64,000 nt of DNA from Fictibacillus phosphorivorans (GCF_001619875.1 NZ_LRFC01000038.1:62001-126000); one strand, 5' to 3'; shown: positions 28,593 to 36,984, counted from the stretch's first letter. Notes: generated by a model not told the origin, from the letters alone. A program made the numbers and translations.

Positions 28593-29672
28593 ATGAACAG
28601 AAACTCCATTTATGGATTAACGATTGAACAGCTTACAGCCTGGCTCGGCCAGCATGGATATAAACCCTTCCGCGCTACACAAGTTTGGAACTATCTATAT
28701 AGAGAACGGGTAACTACTTTTTCGGAAATGACCGATATTAAAGAAGAGTGTATGCAATTATTAACCGACAATTTTACGATTCAAACGCTTCGTGAGCATG
28801 TAAAGCAAGAAGCATCAGATGGAACGGTAAAGTTTTTATTTAAACTGCAGGATGGCAACTTGATTGAAACCGTCCTTATGAGACATAAGTACGGCCTCTC
28901 TGTATGTGTTACGACCCAAATAGGCTGCAATATCGGGTGCAGCTTTTGTGCAAGTGGTTTGTTAACAAAAACAAGAGACCTTTCGAGCGGGGAAATTGTT
29001 GAGCAAATCATGAATGTTCAGCATCATTTAGACGCAGTGGGTGAGGGAGAAAAAGTAAGTCATATCGTTGTAATGGGAATCGGCGAACCATTTGATAATT
29101 TTGAGAACATGGTGGACTTCTTAAAAATTATGATCGACCAAAAGGGTCTAGCGATCGGCTCCAGACACATTACGGTTTCAACCAGTGGAATCGTTAATAA
29201 AATGTACGAGTTTGCAGATGTGAACATCCCTGTAAATCTAGCCTTATCCCTGCACGCACCGAACAATGAACTGCGTACACGAATTATGAAGATCAACCGA
29301 GCTTTTCCTGTTGAAAAGCTAATGGATGCGATCAACTATTATATTGAAAAAACAAATCGCAGGATTACAATTGAATACATTCTATTAAAAGATGTAAATG
29401 ATCATGTAGAAGAGGCTGTTGAACTTGCAGCACTTTTCCAAGACAAGAAGAAGAAAACGTATATTAACTTGATCCCTTATAACCCAGTTGATGAGCATAG
29501 TCAGTATCAGCGAAGTGACCAAGAATCAGTTCTAGCTTTTTATGATACGCTCAAGAAAAACGGCATCAACTGTAAAATCCGTCAAGAGCACGGAACAGAT
29601 ATTGATGCTGCATGCGGCCAGTTAAGGAGTAAACAGATCAAGAAGGATAAAGATCAATCTGTTAAGTCTTAA
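28593..29672 (+). CDS. rlmN: Dual-specificity rRNA/tRNA adenine-C2 methyltransferase RlmN
   Basis: 359-residue radical-SAM enzyme methylating C2 of A2503 in 23S rRNA. The [4Fe-4S] motif [18 protein letters not shown], the LSLHAPN segment and the catalytic C-terminal Cys in DIDAACGQL are intact. It reads as RlmN rather than the resistance enzyme Cfr ([16 protein letters not shown]). AAGAGG precedes the ATG. In Bacillus the housekeeping rlmN usually sits beside prpC/prkC; this context is different, so it may be a second copy. Two 21-nt arrays follow it before the terminator at 30038. Confidence 0.88.
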   Translation: MNRNSIYGLTIEQLTAWLGQHGYKPFRATQVWNYLYRERVTTFSEMTDIKEECMQLLTDNFTIQTLREHVKQEASDGTVKFLFKLQDGNLIETVLMRHKYGLSVCVTTQIGCNIGCSFCASGLLTKTRDLSSGEIVEQIMNVQHHLDAVGEGEKVSHIVVMGIGEPFDNFENMVDFLKIMIDQKGLAIGSRHITVSTSGIVNKMYEFADVNIPVNLALSLHAPNNELRTRIMKINRAFPVEKLMDAINYYIEKTNRRITIEYILLKDVNDHVEEAVELAALFQDKKKKTYINLIPYNPVDEHSQYQRSDQESVLAFYDTLKKNGINCKIRQEHGTDIDAACGQLRSKQIKKDKDQSVKS

Positions 29673-29710
29673 TGGGAAGCTGTTTACTAAAAGTGTGTGG
29701 TGAATGGAAG

Positions 29711-29782
29711 TGGACAGTAAAAATGGCGAAGTGGACAGTAAAACTCAAAAAGTGGACAGTATTTTCTAAAAAGTCGACAGTA
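29711..29782. repeat. 21-nt-period core array B
   Basis: Four cores of TGGACAGTA (the last is TCGACAGTA) start at 29711, 29732, 29753 and 29774, exactly 21 nt apart, with unrelated sequence between. GGACAG is shared with arrays C and G. The array is in the 3' flank of rlmN. Confidence 0.88.
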
Positions 29783-29872
29783 AGCACACTTTGAGGTGTT
29801 TGCGCGCTCCCCATATGTTGTTTACTCATTAAAACTGCCCCTATGTGGAAGTAGTTTTGTTGATAGTGACGG

Positions 29873-29990
29873 TAATCTGTCTGATTCGAAGGTTAATCTG
29901 TCCGATTCAAAGATTAATTTGTCCGATTGGCATCATAATCTGTCCAATCTCCACCATAATCTGTCCATTTCAGCCAATAATCTGTCCAAT
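29873..29990. repeat. 21-nt-period core array C
   Basis: Six cores of TAATCTGTCCRATT (slightly degenerate) start at 29873, 29894, 29915, 29936, 29957 and 29978, every step 21 nt. On the minus strand the core reads GGACAGATTA, so C faces array B in opposite orientation. It shares core and parts of its variable sequence with array G at 58 kb. Confidence 0.92.
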
Positions 29991-30037
29991 GATACTACTT
30001 TCAAAAGCAGCAACATTAAATTCGAATACAGCGTAAA

Positions 30038-30070
30038 GGAAAGAGACCCATTTTCAATGGGTCTCTTTTC
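30038..30070 (+). terminator. Terminator after arrays B and C
   Basis: An 11-bp stem AAAGAGACCCA / TGGGTCTCTTT is followed by T-rich sequence. It closes the rlmN-array segment immediately before the promoter of the MutS2-like operon. Confidence 0.85.
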
Positions 30071-30075
30071 TTAAG

Positions 30076-30104
30076 TTGACAACTGTAAAACAATTACATA
30101 TGAT
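30076..30104 (+). promoter_or_regulatory. Sigma-A promoter of MutS2-like/GNAT operon
   Basis: A perfect TTGACA (30076-30081), a 17-base spacer and TATGAT (30099-30104). Predicted transcription start is near 30111, giving a leader of about 360 nt. Confidence 0.8.
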
Positions 30105-30130
30105 GATGGTAATTCAGTGGAAAGGATGGT

Positions 30131-30160
30131 GTGTTTGTGAGCGTTGTCGTTCTTAACTAA
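30131..30160 (+). CDS. Upstream ORF 1 (9-codon leader peptide candidate)
   Basis: GTG-initiated MFVSVVVLN (or MSVVVLN from the GTG at 30137, better spaced from AAAGGA at 30121-30126) followed by TAA. Its last codons form the left arm of the 11-bp inverted repeat that spans 30149-30251. A ribosome stalled here would open that stem. Expression is inference. Confidence 0.45.
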   Translation: MFVSVVVLN

Positions 30161-30387
30161 AACAATTTGGATACAGGTATGCAAAAGAAAAATGAAACGG
30201 GTTCTCCGGTTTATTTGTTGTGCTCTTTTGTTGCCGCCAATAGTTAAGAACAGCGGTCAGATACAAGCCATCATATTCATTCCTTGATGCTGCGGACTCT
30301 TCTTATGAGCCGATTTTTTTATGCAGTTTTTTAGGGTGAAGTCTATCTATGAGGCAGAAATGACAATGTTCATTTCTGTCTTTTTTT
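30149..30387 (+). promoter_or_regulatory. Attenuator leader of MutS2-like/GNAT operon
   Basis: GTTCTTAACTA (30149-30159) is perfectly complementary to TAGTTAAGAAC (30241-30251), enclosing a second small ORF. Downstream are two intrinsic terminators. T1 is CGGACTC-TTCTTAT-GAGCCG with seven T (30293-30320); T2 is GGCAGAAATGA-CAATGT-TCATTTCTGTC with seven T (30353-30387). Promoter, upstream ORFs, competing stems and terminators together fit ribosome-mediated transcription attenuation. Confidence 0.65.
30179..30247 (+). CDS. Upstream ORF 2 (22-codon leader peptide candidate)
   Basis: ATG 30179 to TAA 30247 encodes MQKKNETGSPVYLLCSFVAA plus NS. Ribosome site is weak (GGA seven bases upstream). 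It lies within the loop closed by the 11-bp inverted repeat and overlaps its right arm at the 3' end. Whether this or uORF1 is the sensor cannot be told by eye. Confidence 0.35.
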   Translation: MQKKNETGSPVYLLCSFVAANS

Positions 30388-30472
30388 ATTGGCACGTTCC
30401 TGGCCTCTGTTTAGAGGAGGGGATATAAAAAATCATTTTTTTAAATGAAAAAAATTTTGGAGGTAGATCCAC

Positions 30473-32425
30473 TTGAATAAACAAACCATTACTATGCTTG
30501 AATACAACAAAATTAAAGAAAATCTTAGATCATTTGCAATGAATGCAGCTACGAAAGGGGTCATTGAAAAACTTGAGCCTTCCTCAGATTTATCAATAAT
30601 TAAATCGTGGATGTTAGATACGACTGAAGCTAAGCTGATTCTGGAGAAAAGTGCTAGCGTTCCGATCGCTAATTTAAATGGGTTAGAACAGGTGCTTGAA
30701 ATACCGAAAAAAGGTTTGAACCTATCACCTGAGCAGCTTACTTTAATATACGGCTTACTCGAAAATGTTACAAGAATGCAGCGTTTTATGAAGGATAAGA
30801 ATTTTTTAGCACCGGCAGTATCCACTTATGCATACTCCATGTTTGATCTCGGCGATTTAAGAGATGAAATCTATCGGTGTATCCGAAATGGCAGAGTTGA
30901 TGATCATGCCAGTAAAGCCTTATTAAAAGTCAGGAAAAAAATAGCCGTAGTAGAGGAAAGAATCAAATCAAAGTTAGATCATATGATGAAGTCAGCGGCT
31001 TATCGCGATATGCTGCAGGATCCAATCGTTTCAATGAGAGATGGGCGTTATGTGATTCCGGTTAAAAGTAAATTTAAACGAAATATTGATGGGCAGATCC
31101 TTGATCAATCTTCTAGTGGTGCAACTGTCTATATGGAACCAAATGATGTGCGGAAACTGCAAACCGAAATAAGTATGTTGCGAGCAGAAGAAGAGATCGA
31201 GATTTCAATGATACTCGGTATACTGACAGGAATGGTAGCGGGATATGAGAGAGAGCTTCATATTACGATTGAAGCGATGATCCACTATGATTTTATTTTT
31301 GCTAAAGCAAAATATAGCAGAACGATGGATGCTCGAGTTGTTGAAATCAACCAAGACAATAGGATTAGTATCCATAACGGTAAGCATCCGCTTCTTGGTG
31401 AGAAATGCGTCCCGTTACATTTTAATTTGGGTGAGAATTATCAATCCCTAATCATTACGGGTCCAAATACAGGCGGAAAGACGGTTGCGATCAAAACCGT
31501 TGGGTTGTTGACGTTAATGGTTCAGTCTGGCCTTCATGTACCCGTGGGAGAAGGCAGCTGTTTTGCAGTGTTTAGAGAACTCTTTGTTGATATTGGAGAC
31601 GGACAGAGCATTGAGCAGTCTTTAAGTACCTTTTCTTCTCATATGACAAATATTATATCGATTTTGAAAAATGCAGGTCCACAAGATCTCGTTATTTTAG
31701 ATGAACTAGGAGCAGGAACAGATCCATCTGAAGGTATGGGCCTTGCCGTTGCTATTCTTGAAAAATTGTACAGCAAAGGAAGTATGATTCTAGCGACCAC
31801 ACATTATAGTGAAATAAAAGAATTTGCTGCTTTAACACCTGGTTTTGAAAATGGATCGATGGAGTTCGATTTAGAAACTTTGCAGCCTATGTATTCATTA
31901 ACAATAGGTAAAGCAGGAAAAAGCCAGGCATTCGCGATCGCTACCAAACTCGGGATGGAGAAAGAGGTTATCCACCGTGCACAACAAATCACTCAAAAAG
32001 AAAGTTATCCACATGTGGACAATGAGGTTTTAGGCATGTTTTCCACAGAAGGATTTGAAAAGATCACTCATTTAAGAGATAATGCCCGTTCAAAAGTGAA
32101 AAATCAGATTAAAAAACCACAGAAAGCGGAGAGTCTCCAAAATGCAGTCTTTCAAATCGGTGACCGCGTTTTTGTTTCAAGTCTAAAAACAGCAGGGATT
32201 ATTTTCGAATTAGAGAATAACCAAGGAGAGTTTGGTGTAATGGTTGAAAACCAAAAACATTACATCCATAAAAAACGGCTGAAGCTCCATATTGAAGGTA
32301 AGATGCTTTATCCTGAAAACTACGATATGGATATCGTTTTTGAGTCTAAAGAAAATCGAAAAAAAGATAAACTCATGAAGAAGCGTCACATTGAGGGACT
32401 TTCGATCGAAAGAGAAGAAACTTAA
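30473..32425 (+). CDS. MutS2-like ABC-type ATPase lacking the Smr nuclease domain
   Basis: 650 residues. The MutS core, with lever and clamp helices, spans about residues 1-310. The ATPase domain has Walker A GPNTGGKT, an ABC-type signature region, Walker B LVILDELGAGTDPSEG and ATTHYSEIKEFA. A small beta-rich segment follows (FQIGDRVFVSSLKTAGIIFE). The housekeeping MutS2 of Bacillus is about 785 residues and ends in an Smr domain, absent here. MutS2 family members have been reported to act on collided or stalled ribosomes, and this paralogue sits behind an attenuator. TTG start with GGAGG upstream. A ribosome-rescue or resistance role is inference. Confidence 0.82.
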   Translation: MNKQTITMLEYNKIKENLRSFAMNAATKGVIEKLEPSSDLSIIKSWMLDTTEAKLILEKSASVPIANLNGLEQVLEIPKKGLNLSPEQLTLIYGLLENVTRMQRFMKDKNFLAPAVSTYAYSMFDLGDLRDEIYRCIRNGRVDDHASKALLKVRKKIAVVEERIKSKLDHMMKSAAYRDMLQDPIVSMRDGRYVIPVKSKFKRNIDGQILDQSSSGATVYMEPNDVRKLQTEISMLRAEEEIEISMILGILTGMVAGYERELHITIEAMIHYDFIFAKAKYSRTMDARVVEINQDNRISIHNGKHPLLGEKCVPLHFNLGENYQSLIITGPNTGGKTVAIKTVGLLTLMVQSGLHVPVGEGSCFAVFRELFVDIGDGQSIEQSLSTFSSHMTNIISILKNAGPQDLVILDELGAGTDPSEGMGLAVAILEKLYSKGSMILATTHYSEIKEFAALTPGFENGSMEFDLETLQPMYSLTIGKAGKSQAFAIATKLGMEKEVIHRAQQITQKESYPHVDNEVLGMFSTEGFEKITHLRDNARSKVKNQIKKPQKAESLQNAVFQIGDRVFVSSLKTAGIIFELENNQGEFGVMVENQKHYIHKKRLKLHIEGKMLYPENYDMDIVFESKENRKKDKLMKKRHIEGLSIEREET

Positions 32426-32439
32426 GAGGGGGGAGTGAG

Positions 32440-32982
32440 ATGGAAAGTAGTAGAATTCTGTATAAAATTTTAAAACGAACGGATTTAACAGAAGACCTCT
32501 TAGACAACTTTAGCAGGTATCAGGAAACAAAAAAGGTATGGTATCTTGAAGATGGTGAATTCAAAACGAAGGATGACAGTTTCATTGATGACTGGTCTGC
32601 TGCCAAGAAGAAGTTAGTGATTGAGGAACTTATGTTATGCGTTACAAACAATGGCATCGTCGCAGGCGCATATAAAGGGATGAAGTTAGTAGGTTTTGCA
32701 AGTGTAGAGAGCGAACGTTTTGGCTCAAACCATCAATATGTTGAGCTTCCTTACATCCATGTTTCAAGTGAGGCAAGAGGGCTAGGAGTCGGGAAAATGC
32801 TTTTCGAGATATGCTGCAAAGAATCTAAGAAGTTAGGTGCTGCGAAATTATACATCGCTGCTCATCCATCTATTGAATCACAAGCCTTTTATGAAGCAGT
32901 AGGATGTAAACAAGCCGAGGAAATCAACATGGAGATCGTAAAAAGAGAGCCTTTAGACATTCAGTTAGAGAAAATTTTATAG
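32440..32982 (+). CDS. GNAT-family acetyltransferase in MutS2-like operon
   Basis: 180 residues. The acetyl-CoA binding segment is IHVSSEARGLGVGKMLFEICCKES and the C-terminal block SIESQAFYEAVGCKQAEE is typical. A distinctive N-terminus (RYQETKKVWYLEDGEFKTKDD) precedes the fold. ATG follows GAGGGGGGAGTGAG, 14 bp after the MutS2-like stop, so the two genes are cotranscribed under the attenuator leader. It could modify a small molecule such as an antibiotic, or a translation component; unknown. Confidence 0.8.
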   Translation: MESSRILYKILKRTDLTEDLLDNFSRYQETKKVWYLEDGEFKTKDDSFIDDWSAAKKKLVIEELMLCVTNNGIVAGAYKGMKLVGFASVESERFGSNHQYVELPYIHVSSEARGLGVGKMLFEICCKESKKLGAAKLYIAAHPSIESQAFYEAVGCKQAEEINMEIVKREPLDIQLEKIL

Positions 32983-32989
32983 AAATAGA

Positions 32990-33022
32990 AGAGACATCTA
33001 TTCAAGTGATAGATGTCTCTTT
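32990..33022. terminator. Bidirectional terminator
   Basis: A 12-bp stem AGAGACATCTAT / ATAGATGTCTCT. The stop codon of the converging beta-helix gene lies in the loop. Confidence 0.88.
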
Positions 33023-34573
33023 GTTTGCAGGAAGGATCATTACGCTGTGGACTTTAGAGTTTTCAATATCATGTCCTACATCAACTGCTTTTGAAAAAGT
33101 ATGATCACAGGTAATGTTAGAAAGAGTGATATCATCAGCTCGATGTGGTCCTCCATACACTTTTACAGCGGGTCCGGCAGATTTAAAATTCTTAATGAAA
33201 ATCTGATTTAGTATGACATTTCGAGCTCTGTATTGAATGGCGATTACCGGGTTTTGTTTATAATCGTAGGAGGGATCGCCGATTATAGTTAACCCATTAA
33301 TGACAACATGATTGTATCCTGAGACAACTAGGCTTCGTGGTGTTGAATCTCTGTATAGATGAGTATAACTAGGAGCGATGCTATAAATATTTGTTGCGGT
33401 AATATGATGTGCTGTTTTTGATTGTGGATCAATGTCCTTATGATGGCCAATATGACGAAAATTGTAGGATCGGTTGTCATTGATCGAAATATGTCCATAG
33501 ATGTGTACATTCGTTGCAGCAGAAGCATTATGATGAGCTTTTACTTCTACTCCGCCAAAACAGCGAGTGGTGGAGTTGTTTAACAGCCATACATTATGTG
33601 ATCCATCATCAACTTCAATGCCATTAGAATTAGAAAAGCCTTTCTTATGAGACCTGCCGCTAGGATCACACATATGGGAATTGGAAATAAAGATATATTC
33701 ACTGTGGTGAGTTGTAATCCCATCATCTCCAAATCCATATCCGTTAAGATTATCTAACCAAATGTATTTGCTGCCTCCTCTTGAACGTGTACCATCCCCT
33801 AAATACGTATAAACAGAAGAGGAGACATCGAAACAATGAAGTCCGGGGGTAATGGCCTCAAGGTCCATCATCCAGCCATACGTAACGTTAGCAAAAGTGA
33901 CACAGCTAGATCGATTATTTCCGGCACTCGTCTTTTCTTCATCTCCTAATCGTTCAATGTTCCAGTCCAAACTCATTCCTTTGACTGCTATGTTGCGATT
34001 TCCCTTTAGGTGATTCTTATTTGTGATAAGCCACTCTGCTTTTGATGATTGATCATGCAGTTTTAAAGTTGTTTTGTTCTTTCCTTCCCCTAAAAGAATT
34101 GTCCATGAAGGCAATTTGATTCCTTTTGTAACATAAATCCCCTCTGGAATACGAACGATTACCTTTCCTTTACCTATTGCTTTCCGAAACGCTTCTGTAT
34201 TGTCTGTTATGCCGTCACCAATTGCGCCAAAATCTATTACGTTTACTTCCTCTTTTATATGGTCATACAGTTCTTCGTATTGCTGATCTAACGTACTGAT
34301 CCAACTTGGAAAGACATTCTCTTCTTCATCAAGCTCCCAATCAGTTGTTTGTATATCGTTATATAGGACTTTTTTAATCAAAAAACTTTTGGTTATATAC
34401 TTTATCCAATCAAAACTAAAACTCTTATGCTGTGACCACTTTTTGCTCGAATTCTTAAATAGGTTTTCTGATGTGAGTAAATCAACAGGTTGTGATAGGG
34501 CTTCTTCACGATTTAACTTTTCGATGAGTCTTTTATTTTCCATGGGATTATGTTTTTTATCTAATTGCAGCAA
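33002..34573 (-). CDS. Pectate-lyase-superfamily right-handed beta-helix protein
   Basis: About 523 residues. After an ~110-residue charged N-terminus, the pectate_lyase_3 start NVIDFGAIGDGITDNTEAF appears, then repeating beta-helix rungs rich in Asn/Ser/Gly and aromatic residues to the end. There is no signal peptide or membrane helix. Relatives include phage tail-spike and polysaccharide-degrading proteins. TTG 34573 is preferred because AAAGAGG lies about nine bases upstream; ATG 34543 is an alternative. It is monocistronic and shares the upstream region with the ParM iterons. Substrate and localisation are unknown. Confidence 0.75.
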   Translation of the reverse strand: MLQLDKKHNPMENKRLIEKLNREEALSQPVDLLTSENLFKNSSKKWSQHKSFSFDWIKYITKSFLIKKVLYNDIQTTDWELDEEENVFPSWISTLDQQYEELYDHIKEEVNVIDFGAIGDGITDNTEAFRKAIGKGKVIVRIPEGIYVTKGIKLPSWTILLGEGKNKTTLKLHDQSSKAEWLITNKNHLKGNRNIAVKGMSLDWNIERLGDEEKTSAGNNRSSCVTFANVTYGWMMDLEAITPGLHCFDVSSSVYTYLGDGTRSRGGSKYIWLDNLNGYGFGDDGITTHHSEYIFISNSHMCDPSGRSHKKGFSNSNGIEVDDGSHNVWLLNNSTTRCFGGVEVKAHHNASAATNVHIYGHISINDNRSYNFRHIGHHKDIDPQSKTAHHITATNIYSIAPSYTHLYRDSTPRSLVVSGYNHVVINGLTIIGDPSYDYKQNPVIAIQYRARNVILNQIFIKNFKSAGPAVKVYGGPHRADDITLSNITCDHTFSKAVDVGHDIENSKVHSVMILPANKETSIT

Positions 34574-34692
34574 AGTAATAATCACCTCTTTTAAAATAAA
34601 TGAACTATAGTTAATGGTTTCCCTATCTCAAGTTATGTAATCAAGAGAATGAAAAGGGGGTAGGGGAGGGGATTTTTGTCATGATATATATC

Positions 34693-34860
34693 TTGCAAAC
34701 AAAAATGTTTACAAGTTTACAAAAATGTTTGCGGTTGTTTGCTATTTTGTTTGCAAGTTTACGAATGTGTTTGCATGTTGCTGTGTAAGGGATTAGAGAG
34801 TTTGAGAGTTTTTGTTTGCAATAATGTTTGCAAGTTTACAGAAAATGTTTGCGTGTTTAC
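34693..34860. repeat. Iteron array, probable ParR-binding centromere (parC)
   Basis: At least ten copies of TGTTTRC or its shorter form AGTTTAC lie in direct orientation, most 8-12 bp apart. TGTTTGCAAGTTTAC occurs twice exactly (34748-34762 and 34825-34839) and once with TGTTTAC as the first half (34706-34720). Other TGTTTGC copies start at 34726, 34736, 34768, 34813 and 34846. A reverse TTGCAAAC occurs at 34693. The array ends about 100 bp before the ParM start, the normal place for a type II partition centromere and autoregulatory operator. Confidence 0.85.
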
Positions 34861-34963
34861 AAATTTGTTAAAAAGAAAATAGGCATTGTTTAATTTAAGA
34901 TAACCCTCTAATCTAGTAACATAGCAACAAAATAAAGTTGAAAAAAAGAAAGGATGTACGCAC

Positions 34964-36151
34964 ATGAGTAATTCTAGAATTGCTGCTGTTGATGTAGGTA
35001 ACGATTCATTAAAAGGAATTTTCGGTACATTAGATCATGAATTAAACATCCCTAACGTAATTGCTAGAGACATTGAAGATCGTCCTGTAATAGGGATTGA
35101 GGAGTTAGACAGCAAAGACCCGTTAGAAGGCATACATATTAGAGTACACTCCCCTGCCCTAAAAGAAAATAATGTCATTTATCGTGTTGGTCAGCTTGCT
35201 GCTAAAAGTGACAACTCTACTGAACTAGATCCCGGAAGCAGCAAGTCTGAAGAAGATCAAACATTGATCATGCTTTTTGCAGCTCTAGCTCTAGATGCTG
35301 TAAAAGAAGAAAACGCAAAGACGTTCACAAAGAACAATAACGTTATCGATACGAGCTACATCTTAGGTACTGGTTTGCCTCTTCGTGAAGTGAAAGAAGG
35401 GAAAGACGCTGGTTACCGTTCTAAGCTATTAGGATCTGTTCACCAAGTAGAATTCCTTGTAACGCCAAAGTACCAAGGAATTAAGGTGAATTTGAAATTT
35501 GAAGAAGTAAAAGTGTATCCAGAAGGCTTTGCAGCATTTATTAACCTTGTAATGGATAACGATCTTAACATAATTAATAAAGACTTAATCGACAAGCCGA
35601 TTCTTATTCAGGATATTGGCGGACTTTCTACTGATATCGCAGTGATTAAGAACAGAAACGTTGATGATGATAAAGCGCAAGGGTTTAACTTAGGTGTTTC
35701 TGAAGCGCTTGAGCAAATTAGAGAAGAGATCCGCTCTAAGCATGGTGTTGAACTCGACAGCCGTCGTGATGTTGTTGATATCATTACGAAAAAGACGAAC
35801 CGCAACCACATCATGGTACGCGGTAGCCGTACTAGCGTTCATGATATTACAGATCGCATTTTAGTAGATCTGGCGAAAAAGCAATACCGCCTGCTTCGTA
35901 ACGTTTGGCAAAAGAATTCTCAAACAGAAATCTGCTATTTTGTTGGAGGAGGGTCTGCTGTACTAAAAGATTACATCAAAACGTTAAACAACAATTTAGA
36001 TGGCTATAACATCGACTTCTTTGAGGACGAAAAAGAAAGCATTTGGATGATGGCAAATGCCTATTACAAGCTAATCTCTGATCACCTTAGAAGAACAGCC
36101 CCTAAAGAGAAAAAGAGCGAGGATAAAGACAAAAAAGCCGTTAAAGCTTAA
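34964..36151 (+). CDS. ParM/Alp-type actin-like segregation ATPase
   Basis: 395 residues of the ParM/StbA actin-like family. Phosphate 1 motif AAVDVGNDSLKG is at the N-terminus, phosphate 2 is QDIGGLSTDIAVI and the adenosine motif is FVGGGSAVLKDYI. A Lys/Glu-rich tail follows. Such proteins polymerise into filaments that push plasmid copies apart. AAAGGATG precedes the ATG. The next gene encodes a ribbon-helix-helix-like protein and the upstream region carries iterons, so this is a complete type II partition cassette. It could be an integrated plasmid remnant or a resident chromosomal system. Confidence 0.9.
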   Translation: MSNSRIAAVDVGNDSLKGIFGTLDHELNIPNVIARDIEDRPVIGIEELDSKDPLEGIHIRVHSPALKENNVIYRVGQLAAKSDNSTELDPGSSKSEEDQTLIMLFAALALDAVKEENAKTFTKNNNVIDTSYILGTGLPLREVKEGKDAGYRSKLLGSVHQVEFLVTPKYQGIKVNLKFEEVKVYPEGFAAFINLVMDNDLNIINKDLIDKPILIQDIGGLSTDIAVIKNRNVDDDKAQGFNLGVSEALEQIREEIRSKHGVELDSRRDVVDIITKKTNRNHIMVRGSRTSVHDITDRILVDLAKKQYRLLRNVWQKNSQTEICYFVGGGSAVLKDYIKTLNNNLDGYNIDFFEDEKESIWMMANAYYKLISDHLRRTAPKEKKSEDKDKKAVKA

Positions 36152-36170
36152 GTATAAGTAGGGTGATGAA

Positions 36171-36761
36171 ATGGACAAAAAAGCATCCAATGAAATAACA
36201 AGAGGGAAAACGATCGCTTTTCGCATTCCCTCTGACACCCCTGATCACGTCTTAAAACAGCTTCAAAAGCTTAAAGAGACAGAGAGGCGCAACTTTTCGA
36301 GCAGAATTTCTGAGTTTGTTCTTCAAGGTGTTGGACAAAGTATTCAAAAAGACAGAGAGACGATTACGATTCCGCTTCCGAAAAATCTTAGTAAGATGCA
36401 GAGGGATTGGTTGAAGCATGAACATTCAGAAGCTTTATTAGGAAACATTATGTATCAGCTTATATCGAATCCGGTACGAACCGCATCATTGCTGGCGGCT
36501 TTAAACAGCAACTCAACTGACATTGATCAAGCTCTTTATCTGCAGGAAGAACATATAGATCATGAAGTTTCTTTAGACCGCTATGATGACATACCTGCCG
36601 AATCGGAAAGCTCAACAAGTGATTTTGACGATGATGACCTTAGTCAGTTTGATTGGAATTCTGCTAAACGGGATGAAGATGAAGAAAAAGAAGAACCTCA
36701 AAATCCAGAGCAGGAAATGGAAGATCTGTTAGGCGATTTTCTAGCACATATGAATAAATAA
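36171..36761 (+). CDS. ParR-like centromere-binding adaptor
   Basis: 196 residues. The N-terminal ~55 residues (KTIAFRIPSDTPDHVLKQL ... NFSSRISEFVLQGV) look like a ribbon-helix-helix DNA-binding domain. The middle is helical and the last ~70 residues are strongly acidic with a helical tip (QEMEDLLGDFLAHMNK), as expected for the segment that caps ParM filaments. AGGGTGATG precedes the ATG, 19 bp after ParM. It would bind the iterons at 34693-34860 and repress its own operon. Assignment rests on position and architecture. Confidence 0.75.
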   Translation: MDKKASNEITRGKTIAFRIPSDTPDHVLKQLQKLKETERRNFSSRISEFVLQGVGQSIQKDRETITIPLPKNLSKMQRDWLKHEHSEALLGNIMYQLISNPVRTASLLAALNSNSTDIDQALYLQEEHIDHEVSLDRYDDIPAESESSTSDFDDDDLSQFDWNSAKRDEDEEKEEPQNPEQEMEDLLGDFLAHMNK

Positions 36762-36767
36762 CGTTGG

Positions 36768-36796
36768 CGCAGCTGTTATCAGCTGCGTTTTTTTTG
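36768..36796 (+). terminator. Terminator of ParM/ParR operon
   Basis: CGCAGCTG-TTAT-CAGCTGCG followed by eight T; a perfect 8-bp stem. Confidence 0.93.
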
Positions 36797-36858
36797 TATT
36801 TAAGGGGGTATATGTGAGTAGAAGAGAGTGCGTAACTTGTCGAGGATTGTAGACTCGT

Positions 36859-36984
36859 GGATAAATAGCTAAAACTTTTGGATTGAGAGCAAAAACTCGT
36901 GGATAAACAGGCAAAATTTCTGGATTGCGTGCCGAAACTTCTGGATTGCGTGCCGAAACTTCTGGATTGCAAGGACTAAATACC
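36859..36984. repeat. 21-nt-period core array D
   Basis: The core AACTYNTGGAT repeats with GGAT at 36859, 36880, 36901, 36922, 36943 and 36964, every step 21 nt. A degenerate extra copy (AACTTGTCGAGGAT) precedes it at an irregular distance. The last two units are nearly identical; earlier ones diverge. It lies between the ParR terminator and the katE control region. Confidence 0.9.

Noticed and set aside
29796-30074. ORF across array C with NLSDSKV-type heptads
   Set aside because: No ribosome site; the frame ends inside a terminator hairpin. Treated as array DNA, not a gene.
30071-30472. T-box or other amino-acid riboswitch in the MutS2-like leader
   Set aside because: No GGGTGGNACC-type T-box or other known aptamer core; the structure fits a uORF attenuator better.
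36664-36972. Minus-strand ORF across array D and the ParR-like 3' end
   Set aside because: Overlaps a terminator and the acidic tail of the ParR-like gene in antisense; heptads are due to the 21-nt step.
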